A stretch of 64,000 bases of DNA from Daucus carota subsp. sativus (taxonomy: Eukaryota > Streptophyta > Magnoliopsida > Apiales > Apiaceae): contig NC_030383.2 in NCBI RefSeq assembly GCF_001625215.2, positions 49,100,380 through 49,164,379 of the forward strand, in the 5' to 3' direction. Position 1 is the first letter of the stretch. Each line of letters starts with the position of its first letter. The notes under the pieces were generated by a model. That model was given only the letters and a program-made list of their open reading frames with translations. It was not told the origin of the DNA and did not search any database. This document shows, one piece after another, positions 11,906 through 24,878 of this stretch. The position numbers and the translations under genes were made by a program.

Positions 11906-14900
11906 ATGGATAATTCAAGTGATTTTGAGCGTATGCTCTTCTTCGAACACGCTCGCAAGGCTGCCGAATCCTCCTATAACGAAGATCCCCTCGACGTTGA
12001 AGTCAGTATCATTCTACTCTCATTCGTGTCTATAACGATATATAATATGTGTATGTGTTTATATTATTGATCGCCTGTGTTGATTACTGTGTTTTTTGTT
12101 TGTTGTGTGTGTATTTTGCGTGTATAGAATCTGACAAGGTGGGGAGGAGCTTTACTGGAGTTATCGCAATATAAGAGCGTTGCGGAAGCTAAGAAAATGC
12201 TCGACGGTACTTGTTTTCGCCTTTCAATTACACTCGATGATACGATTGATATGGTTTTCGGTTTTTATATATAACTAGTTGAGAAATAAAAATTAAAATA
12301 ATAATTTAGTATTAATATTTGTAGGGTACAATAATTTTGTGGCTGTCTATAAAAAGTATATTAATGATTAAAAATTAATATTTGTAAGATAAAATAAATT
12401 TTATATTATAAAAATCTTGATGTAATGCCAATACTAATATATGAAATTGTAAAATTTGGACTATAATTCATGATGAAAAACTGAAAATAAATTTCTACAC
12501 GTAATTAACAATTTAAAGCATGACGAATAATATTTATTTTTGAATGCTGTATAAACAGCTTTCACTTAAAAGTTGCTTGAACGGAGAAAACAGATAATGC
12601 ATAAATAATATATTCATGTATACAAAGTAAATCATAAAAAAAATTAACAACAAACATGTCCGATGAACAAAACAAATATTATAAAAGAATAACCAACAAA
12701 CATACATCACTAATAGTTAATTTATTGATATCATCCATCAATATCATGTAAGACTATATTCTTCTCCCGTGTTTGGATTTGTCGACTCCCACATAGCGGT
12801 CTGTAAATACCTTTGCTTGCAACAACCTTTAATTTTTTTTAATACCGTATAAACAATCTTCACTTATCGTTGTAGGCACCACCAAGTTAGAAATCGAGCA
12901 AGAAAACTATCACTGTTGTGGTATTGAGAGAGAGTGAGTTGTGTTCACTAGAGAGAGGTAGGGTTGTGGTAGTGAGAGAGAGTGAGTTGTGTTTAGATGA
13001 TCCAAAACCCTACAACTTACAAGGGTATTTATATGTGCAGAGAGACTTATGTGCTACTCTTTCCCATAATTATTTAATCTGAAACAAAATCAGATTAAAA
13101 CTTTCAAACTGCTATATTTCATAAATAATCTGAAACAAAATCAGATTCTGAAATATCCGAAACTAAAAAAGGTAGTTCTAATTTTTGATATTTTTCATCC
13201 GAAAATTTCAGAAAATTAGAAAAATATAACGGAGCGATGTAAGAGGCGCCACCTACACGCCCCTCGCTTCTCCTTTATATAGAAATGAAATCAGATTAAA
13301 ACTTTCGAACTACTATATTCCATTGAAACAAAATCAAATTCTGAAACTTGCTTCTAATATATCCGAAACTAAAAAAAGGTAGTTCTATCGCTTCTCCTTT
13401 ATATAGAAACAAAATCAAATTAAAACTTTCAAGCTACTATATTCCATAAATAATCTGAAACAAAATCAGATTCTGAAATTTGTTTCTAATATATCCGAAA
13501 CTAAAAAAGGTAGTTCTAATTTTTTATATTTTTCATCCAAAAATTTCAGAAAATTAGAAAAATAGAACGGAGCGATGTGAGAGGTGCCACCTACACGCCC
13601 CTCGCTTCTCCTTTATATAAGTATATTGATTTATATTTTTCATCCAAAAATTTCAGAAAATTAGAAAAATAGAACGGAGCGATGTGAGAGGTGCCACCTA
13701 CACGCCCCTCGCTTCTCCTTTATATAAGTATATTGATTGGTATTAACTTATAGAGTTATAGTAGAATGTTGCTTACAAATTGAAATTATAACGTTGCGTT
13801 TGCACGGTGAAGGGATGGATTGATATGTGAAAACGTATTTCAATATATGCTCCTTTGTTTTGAGTGTTGTATATGTGATGATTATGTAGATGCAATGTTG
13901 AAGTTTGACGAGGCGTTGATGATTGATCCAAACAAACATAATGTTCTCTGGTGTATGGGGAATGCAAATACGTCTTATGCCTTTCTCACTCCAAATACTG
14001 ATGAGGCCAAGCCTTATTTTGAAAAGGCTGTTGACTACTTCTCTCAAGCAGTTGATGCGGTAAATTTACTTGATGAATTCTTTGCAGTCATCTGTGTGTT
14101 GTCATGTTTGCTGTGCTACTCATTTGATCTCTTTTTGTGGTTCTGTTTGTTCTTAGTTGTGTTGTGCTACATTTATTTGACTTCGAGGTTGTAGATAAGT
14201 GAATCAGAATCAATGTTTTTGTAGGATGGGACGAATGAACTCTATCGCAAATCTTTGGAAGTAGCATTCAAGGTACACTAATCCTATTCTTCAGTTTTTT
14301 TGCCTACTATATTGTTCTCAATTCCAGTTCTATATATGGGCATGATATACTTACCACATGAATGCATTAATATGAGTTCATTTTGATGCAAGTATTTTTG
14401 TTTTTGGCCTTGTGGGGTTGAGAAGTTAAAGGCATTTTTTTACCTAATCACTAGTATATTTTATATGTACTGTGTGATGATATAGATGCTTCACTTGTCT
14501 TGTATGTTTCCACACATAATATTCTTGTATGGTAGAAGTATCTGCTTATGTGTCTTTTGTTGGCTGTGCACCATTTTCTCTCGGACTTTAGCAGTTAGAT
14601 GGTATATGGGAGATCTAGATATCCATATCTTGTTTTTTAAATATTATTATAAGTGTTCTATTCTCAGCTTTCATGATATCGTGATATACTGATGGTTGGT
14701 TAGTTAAAGTTTTCAATCTTATGAAGTGAACCTAGACTTTGAAGTGAACCTAGGCTTTGTAATTGAAAAAGGCACCATAGGAGTACAGAGGATTGGGGTT
14801 TTCTGTTCATGGTACTAAATTGGCATTCAATATGCGGCCATGCGGGCATAAGCTTTAATACATTAACATTCTAGGAGTGTTTGCTATTATAAGTTCTTTG

Positions 14901-17900
14901 TATAAGGTTTATCATTATATCCAATGCGTCTATTTTTATGTTGCGTCATTTAAACACTAATAAGAAGGAAGAAATCATTTATTACTATGTCTCGGCATTC
15001 TTGATCACCCAAATAGGTATCCAGAAAATTAATTCAACGGGGGCACTATATACCACTAAATACATGGACCTAATTCATCGGTGCAGGGTTGGCTTCCTCA
15101 TATCTGAAATATCCATAAAATTACTTCTAAATTCTATGTAGATATATTATTATTTAAATTTACATAGTAGAATTTGTAGTATTTAAGTCTTGTCTCCGCA
15201 ATAGATGCAAGCAATCTATGACTATATTTCTGGAAGTATGTTCTGGAAAATGTGTTATTTATACAAACTACATATAAAGAAATAAACGTGCATTTAAACT
15301 AACCCAAATTTTACACACATTTAGATTCTATAAATGCAAAACTGAAGACACTTGTACCACAATGTCATACATTGACTAAGAATGAACACAGTATATTTAT
15401 ACAAAATGATAAAGAAACTTACGGAATAATTGTATCATACATTCACAGAGAGGAACATTCAGTTAGCACCACGATGAATCTCCCTAGATTTTTTCTTCTT
15501 CCACTTTAGCTAGGGGCAGCTTTGTGAGGGAATTACTCACCTTAGTAGTATGTCATTCACTACATATATAGTTTAGTAGTCACATTAGCATCACGTGACT
15601 TTTATTTTTCCGAGTGCATATCCTGCCCTTATGGATATTTAAAATACGACTTCCTTCATAAGGTCTTCAATCAAAAAGTTGGAGAAGTTTCTACCTTGTT
15701 GGAGGGGCGAGCATCAAACTACCAAATGAGTAAACCAACACAATGTTGTAATGATGACATTACATGTGCTTTAATGATGGGATTCCTGGAGATGTGGAAA
15801 GGGTTGAAGTTGAACAATGCTAGCTTTTATGTGTTTTGCATAGAGTGCAGATCTACTGTCTGCAATAGTGGGTCGATTCTCGGTTACCTGACTTGGATTT
15901 CTAAATACGTGCTATATAATTTTCGAGTACAAGCAGGTGATGTGCAACCTGCTTGTTTTTGTCTATGATGATGTTATTATATGTATATTTATGGTTTAAA
16001 CATTAAGTCCTGAAAATGTTTTTTTTTAACATAATCCAATTTTCCAGGATGTTTTATCTTAAGTAGTATATTATTCACTCCCTTTTCATTCAATGCCTTT
16101 TAAGTTCTATGGACCAAATTGTAGCTTCCAACTGTGCATCAAACCAATATGCTCAAGCGTGTGATTAATTTGTTATATCATATAGTAATATCTTCTTGGT
16201 ACCCTTGGCTAATTTGTGGAAGGATACGCAAGAGGTAATAATCTAGAGAAGGAGTGAAGGGATTGATAAGTACTTGGGAAGTGTTATGATTCACCTCCGT
16301 GTATCAAAAGGGTGTTTTAGCTTGTCAGTCAAGTCTTTTAACAGTACATCATAGTGAATAAGTTATTTGATCAGTTCTATTGCTCAAGATGCACTTGGTT
16401 AAATTCCAATAACAAATTTACCCTTCTATTGCTCAAGATGCACTTGGTTAAATTCCAATAACAAATTTACCCTTACTGAAATACAATCAGGGCTAACGTT
16501 ATGCATTCTATTATAATCTGCTGAAATATCTTTGCATGCGCTTAATCATTGAACTGTCTTTTCCTGTTAGTATTTATATTTGGCATCTGGTGTCTAGCTA
16601 AGTTCTAAGAAATTTATAAAATCAGTTAGACGGATATAAATAGAAGGATTTATGTGCAAGAAGGCAACTATGGAAGAACGTAAAACACTGACTTTAAAGA
16701 ACGATATGCTGTACTTTGCACTAAAAAATAAAAATAATGCAAATAAGTAAAGCTAAAACAATATTAATGTGGCCTGACCTGCGGTTTTAAATTTTTCTGG
16801 GGCGTAGTTTACAAACAAGGTAAAGCGCTTGGTCAAAAGCTGATCTCAAAGTGCAAAATAATGATTAAAGGTTGAGTCCCGGGTCAAGTAATCAAACCAT
16901 TATTAAGTGGGACTATGAATAGGAAACAGAGTAAACCTAGGGAATTCAATATTGGAGTACACCTGGGCATCTAAGGGTAACATGTCAAAAGTTGCCCCTT
17001 TCTCCTATAAAAAGAAAATGAGGGCTAATGGGATGAGCTCAAATTTGAATTAGGCTGCTTGTGGTGATAGTGCCGGAGTTGTTAATGTAAGCAATAGGCC
17101 TCTCTCTTCCCCAATTGTATCACATTTTTCTCTCTGTTCTCGTTTGTTTCTTAATTAACCCTTTCCTTCTACTTTTCAATGGCCTTCACAGTATGTTGTT
17201 CCTTGAAAGCTTCTTGATGTTGCAGAGTGTGTTCCAAAGTTAAAAGAACAAACTATATCTTGATTTAAATTATGTCTCATAACATATATTGTTATACTTA
17301 TACCTATTAATAAACTTATAATTATTGTCTTCACAGGCTCCTGAATTGCACAAGCAGGTCCATAAGGAGGGTGGTTTGGCTGAACGAGCAGTTTTGGGGG
17401 AAGGGCCTTCTACTTCTACCAGTGCTAAGGTTGTCTATACCATCCCTTTGCTCACAAGAAGTAATTTTTGCCCTTATAATCTCTATGATAGCTGTAATGC
17501 TGACTCGTGTTGCTGATGTTTATGCATGAGTTGCATAAACTTTTCATTTGTTTTTGAGAAAAGGGGGAAGGGATTTTGAGAGTGAAATATTTGCTCTTTT
17601 TATTTTAAATGTCTGAAGATGGCTGAAGTTTAAATGTGGTTGCAACAAATACAACACACGCTCCTAGCATAAACCACATAAGTTTTGCCATTTTTTTTCT
17701 GCATAAATAAACAACGTAGAAAAACACGTCTATAATTAGCGGGAAAAGATAAGACATGCTTATAAAATGTTTAGGGTCTAGATGGGCTGCCGTGTTTTAT
17801 TGTCAGGAAAACTGTGGAACTATTGACTGCTTACGATAATTTTCCAGAGGATTATGATATGCATATCTTTTAACCGTACTTGAAGTTTAGCATGACAAGA

Positions 17901-18465
17901 GAAGACAAGTACTAGACCTTTTTGGTTAATTTTACTGTGGCACTTGCAATTTTTTTGCTGTGAAATGGGATAGCTGGACAGTTCAGACATGCTTTCTCTA
18001 AGACTTGAACCTTTGACCTCTTATTCATTACCAAGAACAGAGTGCTGAGGGCTATCAATTAGGCTAAAGCCTTGCAGATCAAATTTATGGTCTTGACCCG
18101 AGTTCGCGGCTTAAACATTTTGTTTGCTATGTATTTCTTTGAATTATGTAGACGTGCTGGTGCTGTCATGCACAGGTGTGATAGTTTATACTGTATAGGG
18201 TTCATAGTTTCATCCTAGCTCCTAGGTTGATGCAGAGTACACTACAGTAGTCATGTTATGAAATTACCTTTTGTTGGATGGCATCTGTTTCTGGCTGTGC
18301 TTTTGTTATATGTTTATGTTTTGTGATTGCTGGTTGCAGAGTGAAAATCCAAAGAGCAGCGGTGATCTCAAGTATGACATATTGGGATGGGTGATCCTCG
18401 CTGTTGCAATAGTAGCATGGATGGGGCATGCAAAATCTATTATGCCTCCTCCTCCTCCAAGATGA
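11906..18465 (+). CDS. TOM20: Mitochondrial import receptor subunit TOM20 (plant type)
   Basis: Receptor of the TOM complex on the mitochondrial outer membrane. Plant TOM20 recognises presequences with a TPR-fold cytosolic domain and is anchored by its C-terminus, the reverse of the animal/fungal protein. Six exons: 11906-12001, 12128-12206, 13890-14059, 14225-14272, 17337-17429, 18340-18465. They total 612 nt, 203 aa, the usual length. Visible family marks are LLFFEHARK near the N-terminus (here MLFFEHARK), LTRWGGALLELSQ, a TPR-like helix pair ending VDYFSQAVD, APELHKQ and the tail segment YDILGWVILAV (single membrane span about 176-192), ending in PPPPPR. Introns 2 (1.7 kb) and 4 (3.1 kb) are large and repeat-rich. 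The gene is divergent from the DNA demethylase gene. Confidence 0.97.
13190..13740. repeat. Partial tandem repeats in TOM20 intron 2
   Basis: The phrase 'cacctacacgcccctcgctt' occurs three times, near 13248, 13589 and 13697. The last two belong to nearly perfect direct units with a period of about 107 bp (13561-13667 and 13668 onward). 'aaacaaaatcagatt' variants recur between 13080 and 13480. No coding sequence is seen. The array ends about 150 bp before exon 3. Confidence 0.8.
16377..16474. repeat. Perfect 2 x 49-bp tandem duplication
   Basis: The unit starting 'ctattgctcaagatgcactt' occurs twice head-to-tail (16377-16425, 16426-16474) inside TOM20 intron 4. The copies look identical, so the duplication is recent. 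Confidence 0.9.
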
Positions 18466-18940
18466 ATTAAATCTTAGCGACCGTCATTATCTTTGAATGG
18501 AGGTTACTTTAAATGTCCCCCTGTTTAGCAGATGTTGATCGAGAATTGTCATTCGTTAGTTAACTTTAGAGCTAGAGAATCCCCAAACGAAAAGAAAATG
18601 CCAATGTTAACTGATTGAAAAGTTTTGTTTGTTTCTATCCAGTTCTCATTTTCTAGTAAATTACAGCGGGAGAAGCTATAAGATATGCTTCGTATCTGAT
18701 CTTCCATAAGCATAGTATAAATTATAATGTGCTTACTTATCTCCGTTTGCTACTTGTTGAGTGTTTTTCACATACACAGGCACAGCCACACTAACATACA
18801 CTCTCATGAATGTAAATACTACTAGCTGCAGACATGTGAAACAGGTAGAGCAAAAGTTAAGAATCTTGTGAAACATTTCTTGTTCCGTAGTCATTGCAAG
18901 TGGTCCTCTGACTAGTGACTACTACTGCTCTTGATGTGTA
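18466..18940. other. TOM20 3' UTR and intergenic DNA
   Basis: Presumed 3' UTR of TOM20 followed by AT-rich sequence. No other gene was seen before the Stowaway element that starts at 18941. Confidence 0.5.
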
Positions 18941-19199
18941 CTCCCTCCGTACCAAAAAACATTTCCTGTTTTGACTTTTTGCACTGTTTATTGTAAGCAA
19001 TTGACTACTAATTTATACATAATTTATAAGATAAAATATAGTCATGAGTGATCTTGTTTGATTCGTATTTATGAGTACTTTAATACAGTGAAATTTTTAT
19101 ATTTAATACTAATACGAAATTAAAAATATTAAAGATAAGAAATGTATGTTGGCAAACGCGCACATGATTAACAGGAAAAGTATTAAGAGACGGAGGGAG
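18941..19199. mobile_element. Stowaway MITE
   Basis: Ends CTCCCTCCGT and ACGGAGGGAG are the Stowaway (Tc1/mariner) terminal repeats. A TA dinucleotide flanks each side (18939-18940 and 19200-19201). It is 259 bp and non-coding. Confidence 0.95.
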
Positions 19200-19721
19200 T
19201 AGTAAGCATCTAATTTAAATGACTGATTGATTTATATTCATCCACGAATCCATGTACTATAATTCTACCTACGGCTACATAAAAACGGACTGCGAAGGAG
19301 TAGTATCATACATTTTCTATTTGATTGACATTTTGATTATATGCTTGATTTTTTTTTTGTCAGGATTATATGCTTGATTTGATTTCGCTTTACAACCATA
19401 AAATTGTGAATCGCATACCGTCTTATCACTTGGAAATGAAAGTATAATAATCATAAATGTGGCGTAAAGTAAAAGCGAAACTAATAAATATTCAATCAAA
19501 AATCTACAAAACAAAGTATCGGGTCTATTACAAAACTACGTTGATTAAATAAATTAAGTTACAATATTTAAAATGAACGAAATTAAACAATTACTGTACT
19601 CAATTAGAATGCCCTGTTCAAACTTCCCCAACAAGCTGTCAAGCTGGTACCATAAAGTTATTCCTAGCGGGGTGCTTGAAATTTAAATTCGAATTTTTAA
19701 ATCAGAATCCCCTCAACCATC

Positions 19722-19729
19722 CCGCCAAA
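19722..19729 (-). promoter_or_regulatory. E2F-type site upstream of RNR2
   Basis: Read on minus it is TTTGGCGG, which fits the plant E2F consensus WTTSSCSS. Plant RNR2 genes are known S-phase/E2F targets. It lies about 750 bp upstream of the start codon, which is far, so function is uncertain. Confidence 0.4.
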
Positions 19730-19740
19730 TTATTCAATCT

Positions 19741-20199
19741 CCCCAAAATTCAAACCGTTTCAAACCCAAAACTTCCCACAAAAGCTTGCCCCACTTCCCA
19801 AACGCCCCTCACCCCAACTGAAAATTACTTTATGTTCATTATTTGCACGTATTTTGAGAATTTTATAAAACATAGCTTCATAACATCTTTTTTATTTTTT
19901 TAATAAAAATATAAAAATCAAAATTTTATCAAAGATAAAAAATTAAAAAATTATTATGAAACTATATTTTATAAAAGTCGAAAAGTAACATAAAGAATTG
20001 CCGGGCTAGAGGGAGTACGTTCCCCATTCTTCACAGCCGTTATCTCACACAAAACCCGCGGCGCCCAAAAGAAAAATCGTCGATCCAAAATCAAATAAAA
20101 CCGAAAAATCCCCCCAAAATTCAAACCGTTTCAACCCCCAAACTTTCCGCAAACGCTTCCCCCACTTTCCAAAACACCCTCCACTCCAACCAAAAATTA
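19741..20199. repeat. Direct duplication in the RNR2 promoter split by a MITE remnant
   Basis: 19741-19827 and 20112-20199 are direct copies (both run from 'ccccaaaattcaaaccgttt' to 'aaaatta'). Between them, about 19828-20018, lies a degenerate MITE. Its inner sequence ('ttgcacgtattttgagaatt') matches the Stowaway-like element at 25764-25990, and its right end is 'gagggagta'. A second direct repeat with a spacing of about 205 bp ('acccgcgg' with flanks) is visible near 20052 and 20257. Confidence 0.75.
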
Positions 20200-20352
20200 C
20201 ACCATGACCCAGCTTCCTCTGCATCCTGCCAAGGGCAAAACCGTAATCTGACACCAAACCCGCGGTCCCCAAAACAAAACCCTCGAGCCAAAACAAAAAA
20301 AAAATCGAAAACTCCCCCCCCAAAAATTAAAAAATCCCCGCTCATTAAACCC

Positions 20353-20359
20353 TATAAAA
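20353..20359 (+). promoter_or_regulatory. TATA box of RNR2
   Basis: TATAAAA in a C-rich context, about 115 bp before the ATG. A telo-box AAACCCTAA at 20456-20464 follows in the presumed 5' UTR. Telo-boxes are common in plant genes active in dividing cells. Confidence 0.65.
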
Positions 20360-20472
20360 ACCCCCAAACCCCAATAGTCCCTCATCTCAACATCCACAAT
20401 CCAATCTATACACACACATATACATACAAAACAAGCCACACATCTCTTCTCTTCCAAACCCTAATCCCCAAA

Positions 20473-21462
20473 ATGCCTGCCCTACCCGAAGAGCCGCTCC
20501 TCGCCCCGAACCCGGACCGCTTCTGTATGTTCCCAATTCAATACCCTCAGATCTGGGAGATGTACAAGAAAGCCGAGGCCTCTTTCTGGACCGCCGAGGA
20601 AGTCGATTTATCTCAAGATAATGTTCACTGGGAAGCTTTGACTTCTGATGAGAAGCACTTTATTACCCATGTTCTCGCTTTTTTCGCCGCTTCTGATGGC
20701 ATTGTGCTCGAGAATTTGGCCGGGAGGTTTATGAAGGAGGTGCAGGTGGCGGAGGCGAGGGCTTTTTATGGGTTTCAGATTGCGATAGAGAATATTCATT
20801 CGGAGATGTATAGTTTGTTGTTGGAGAGTTATATTAAGGATTCGGAGGAGAAGGCGAGGTTGTTCAGGGCGATTGAGACGATTCCGTGTGTCGAGAAGAA
20901 GGCCAAGTGGGCGATGAGGTGGATTGATGGAGGGGAGTCGTTTGCGGAGAGGATTATTGCGTTTGCTTGTGTGGAAGGGATTTTTTTCTCGGGGAGCTTC
21001 TGCGCGATTTTTTGGCTGAAGAAGAGGGGGCTTATGCCCGGATTGACTTTCTCGAATGAGCTGATTTCGAGGGATGAGGGTCTGCATTGTGATTTTGCAT
21101 GTATGTTGTATGATTTGTTGAGGATGAAGCCGAGTGAGGAGCGGGTTAAGGGGATTGTAGCGGATGCGGTTGAGATTGAGAGGGAGTTTGTTTGTGATGC
21201 TTTGCCGTGTGCTTTGGTTGGGATGAATGGGGATTTGATGAGTCAGTATATTAAGTTTGTGGCGGATAGGTTGTTGGGAGCGTTGGGGTATGGGAAGATG
21301 TATAATGTGCAGAATCCATTTGATTGGATGGAGTTGATTTCGTTGCAGGGGAAGACTAATTTCTTTGAGAAGCGAGTTGGGGAGTATCAGAAGGCGTCTG
21401 TGATGAACAGCATCAATGGCAATGCTGATAGCCATGTGTTTAAGCTTGATGAGGATTTCTGA
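20473..21462 (+). CDS. RNR2: Ribonucleotide reductase small subunit R2
   Basis: Class I RNR small subunit. It houses the di-iron centre and tyrosyl radical that drive reduction of ribonucleotides to deoxyribonucleotides in the R1/R2 complex (cytosol, S phase and repair). Intronless, 329 aa, the normal length for plant R2. Expected iron ligands are present: D75, E106, H109, E168, E202 and H205. The radical tyrosine is Y113 in ENIHSEMY. The C-terminus FKLDEDF is the R1-binding tail. The ATG at 20473 gives the usual [10 protein letters not shown] start. The 5' third is GC-richer than the surroundings. Upstream are a TATA box, a telo-box and a distant E2F-like site. Arabidopsis has several R2 genes (TSO2, RNR2A/B); which one this matches cannot be decided here. 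Confidence 0.98.
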   Translation: MPALPEEPLLAPNPDRFCMFPIQYPQIWEMYKKAEASFWTAEEVDLSQDNVHWEALTSDEKHFITHVLAFFAASDGIVLENLAGRFMKEVQVAEARAFYGFQIAIENIHSEMYSLLLESYIKDSEEKARLFRAIETIPCVEKKAKWAMRWIDGGESFAERIIAFACVEGIFFSGSFCAIFWLKKRGLMPGLTFSNELISRDEGLHCDFACMLYDLLRMKPSEERVKGIVADAVEIEREFVCDALPCALVGMNGDLMSQYIKFVADRLLGALGYGKMYNVQNPFDWMELISLQGKTNFFEKRVGEYQKASVMNSINGNADSHVFKLDEDF

Positions 21463-22285
21463 TTTTAACTATGTTCATCTAATTTACTGTTATTCATAAT
21501 GTATCCTCTCATATTCAGGAAGTTCGGATACTTCTGCTATGATGGAGTTCGTATGTAATATATGCAATGGAATGTTCTCTTTCGGATATGATGTGATTAT
21601 ATGACTGTTGTGTTGAAATTGGTATGAATCATTGAGCTTATATTATGCATCAATGTTAACTGATATTTTGATGATAAAAAGCTTCATTTGTATCTAATAA
21701 TCTTGTCTTTGTGGTATGAATGTGGAATAGCTATTGTAATGAAGTCACAGCATATCTGTGAAGGTCTGCATTCTCATATTTTGTGAACTGATTAGAAGTT
21801 AGAACATAATAGGATCACAGGAATATGCTGATATCGTAATAGATGCAAAAAATTATGATCACAACATGAGGGTTATGTTGCATGGAATGTCAACATTTTA
21901 GTTTATATTCTTTATAATTTATTGATATTATGGTAGAAAAGCAAATTTGTAAGCAACTTTATATGTATCTTGTAAAGGCAATGTGTTCTTTGTGGTATAC
22001 ATGGAGAATAGCTACTGTAAAGAAGTCACAATATACAAGCATATGTCATGAGAGGAAAGGAAATTGATTGGAATTGACAATTAGGTATTCTCCCGTTTTG
22101 TAATGAGTGTAGATATTGTTCTTATTACGAGTGTAGATTTAAATTTGATTGTTTGCATTCCCACATTTTGTGAATTGTCACCCCACAAGATTGCTGGGAT
22201 TTTGCAGTAAAGTAATGCAGTACTGATTTGCTGTATCAGCGGACTTATTCAGTATTTCTTTTTAGAGGCTGGATTGAGTGACTAA
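21463..22285. other. RNR2 3' UTR and intergenic DNA
   Basis: AT-rich sequence with diverged direct repeats: 'gtctttgtggtatgaatgtggaatagctattgtaa' wording recurs near 21706 and 21990. No gene is visible. Confidence 0.5.
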
Positions 22286-22679
22286 GAGCATCTCCAACCA
22301 TCTAAAACCCTTAGCTAAAAAGTGAGTTGGCATACTTAAAATAAAAAAATTTAGCCAACAGCTCCAAAAACACAACTCCAACCATGCTCAGCTGTTGTCT
22401 ATAAATTTAGCCAACCTCCTATGGATGGCTAAATTTGTCGAACCTCTACAGGTCTGTAAGAAAATCTGTAGGAAGATTGTACATCATTTATTACCATATT
22501 GAAATGATATATTCTATTTTAACAATTTAAAATATTAATAACATACTATTTTTAAATTATAGCCACCAATATAGCCAGTACCATTGAAGTAAAATGTCTT
22601 ACAGGTTCAGCAAATTTTACATAATGTCTTACAGGTCCAATTTAGCCAACGATTATAGCCAACGCCGTTGGAGATGCTC
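22286..22679. mobile_element. Tourist-like (PIF/Harbinger) MITE
   Basis: Terminal repeats GAGCATCTCCAAC and GTTGGAGATGCTC, flanked by TAA on both sides (22283-22285 and 22680-22682). Length 394 bp. The 3-bp TAA target duplication and these ends are typical of Tourist elements. No coding capacity. Confidence 0.9.
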
Positions 22680-22682
22680 TAA

Positions 22683-24001
22683 TGCTGTAGTCGCTTGCTT
22701 ACTCAATCTGAGTAAGATGATGCATAGTGCTGGTCTCAATAAACAATGTGCACCAAACATATTATGGCGTTTACTTATCAATTATATGCATCACTCTGTG
22801 ACCAAACAAGTATATATGGGTCATTAGGGCATATTGAGTGCAGACAGTATGTGAGCAGTTGTAACCACCAAGTTTGTAAGAATTCTACTGGTTTTCTGCG
22901 TGTTGGTTAGCTAGTGTTACCTCTTGTTTACCATAAGTAAAATTTTGCATCAGTAGAGAATGTTGTCTGGAGGCCATGTTCTTTCCAAAAGTTCTGGTGA
23001 AGATCAGAGTTCGAATAGTTTGTCCAATCATAACTCTAGCTTGACATCCACTTATAGAGCATCTATAATAGCATCCAGAGTGCCGAGGGCCATTTTTCCC
23101 CCCTAGTTTCTATCTGTTATGATGATCTTGTACTTTCTCTTCTAAGCAGATAATTTCATTTGAGCCCAATCAATTTAGAATAATTACTTAAGAAAATATT
23201 ATTGCAAATTTAAGCCCTGGGGGTTTCATCAATCCAGGCTTCTGCTACTAATATGATGGTCCAAGTATACAAGACAGTCGATGGATGATAATACTGGGGT
23301 GTAAATAAGCATCTCAAAACAGACATCACCCGGTTCTGATCATATAATTTCATAAAATTGTTGTAAAGTCAAATTTCTTTTCCATCAACCCGTGATGGAC
23401 TCTACAGTAAGTTGCCACCAAAATGGGAAAAAGTTCATCAAGTTCTAACAAACTAATAACACATAACTATTGAAAGAACGTATAGACTGGAAAAAGATTA
23501 ACCTAAGAAATACAATGAAAGATTTCTATTCCCAAATCAAGTAGCTAGTCCTTCAAGTGTTGCTGTATGATGTTGCATCCATCCCCTACAAAACTGAAAT
23601 GCATAAATTTAGTTGATGCACAAATCAGGTTAAAGATTACTCTACTTAAAACGGGTATGCAATTTGTACAGAGTTCCTGAGTTTTAATAGAACAAACACA
23701 ATCAATAAGAAACATAATCAAACCAAAATTAACTTGTTAAAAATGAATTCAGGATTCATCTTTCAGCAGCTAAAACCTTGAGCTCAAAGACATCAGGTAC
23801 AAGGTAGGAAATCACCACAAAGAGTTGGAGACTAAAAATCTCTACACTTACTATGAGGCAAAAATACATATTGGGAGCAGACAGTTTCTCTAATCCAGTG
23901 ACTTAACAAGTTAACATTACAATTTTATATGTAGCAATTTAATCTACATAACTATGGCTTAGTATTTACAAACTAATACAAAGTAATTTGATATGGATAT
24001 A
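22683..24001. other. Intergenic DNA
   Basis: AT-rich, no recognisable ORF, RNA gene or complete repeat. The nearest features are the Tourist element on the left and a Stowaway element on the right. Confidence 0.45.
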
Positions 24002-24256
24002 CTCCCTCCGTCCCAATTTATTTGTCTTGTTTGATTTTTTATGGTCAACTTGACCAAACTTTGACTGAAATTTACCTATATAAAATAATAAGAAAAAATT
24101 GTAAAAAATATATTACTAGAATCTACATCTATTCTACTTTAATATGTATTTTTTTTATTTTCAGAGTCATGTGAGAATAATTACTAATTAACAGTCAAAG
24201 TTTGATCAATTTGACCACAAAAAGTCAACAAGACAGATAAATTGGGACGGAGGGAG
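24002..24256. mobile_element. Stowaway MITE
   Basis: Ends CTCCCTCCGTCCCAATTTAT and the matching inverted ATAAATTGGGACGGAGGGAG, flanked by TA (24000-24001 and 24257-24258). Long, well-conserved inverted repeats ('gtcaacttgaccaaactttga') suggest a fairly young copy. 255 bp. Confidence 0.95.
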
Positions 24257-24566
24257 TAACTATGAACAATATTTAGAGCCAAGTCTGGTAAAGTAATTCA
24301 CAATCAAACGAGGTATGAACAATAAATAATGCAAAATCACCCACTTGAATCGTAGAATTCATCACAGGTGATCGTGTTTCCAAATCACAGAAAAATTGTA
24401 TTATTATTATAATCATTATTATTCTAACAAACTCCAATGAATTAAAAGGCAGATGATCATGCTCACGCAGCACAAAAATAAGGCAACAAAATAAGCAAAA
24501 ATCACAATCACTTATAAAACACAAAAGACAGTTGAGAAATAAATATAGATAAATGAATAGTAGACC

Positions 24567-24878
24567 TCAAGCAGCGCCGACAATGATGTTGTTAATAGGA
24601 ATAAAGATGAGCTTGACGAAGAAGCCAACGAATCCCATCACCACGAATCCGACGGCTGTACGGAACGCAACCTTGGTGAATTCTGCGGAGAATAATCATA
24701 ATAAAAAAGATATCAATTTCGAATGAATTAATAAGAGAGATGAAATTAAGAATAAGAGATGTAAGATGAGAAAGTGGAGGGGACCTTTGCGATCGGGCTT
24801 GTGGCAACGCTTGACAAGACGATAGCTGTCCTTGGAGAAGTCTCTGAGTGGATCGAAGACTGAATCTATGGCGTCCAT
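24567..24878 (-). CDS. SEC61G: Protein translocon subunit SEC61 gamma
   Basis: Small tail-anchored subunit of the ER Sec61 translocon. Two exons, 24785-24878 and 24567-24682, total 210 nt, 69 aa. The N-terminal part [18 protein letters not shown] and the downstream [13 protein letters not shown]...[13 protein letters not shown] are the family signature. The membrane span lies in exon 2. The single 102-bp intron splits the codon in KEFTK. Length equals that of other plant SEC61 gamma proteins. Confidence 0.97.

Noticed and set aside
20608-21435. Long 275-aa open frame antisense to RNR2
   Set aside because: It is the shadow of a strongly coding, codon-biased gene on the other strand. The RNR2 frame has all catalytic residues.
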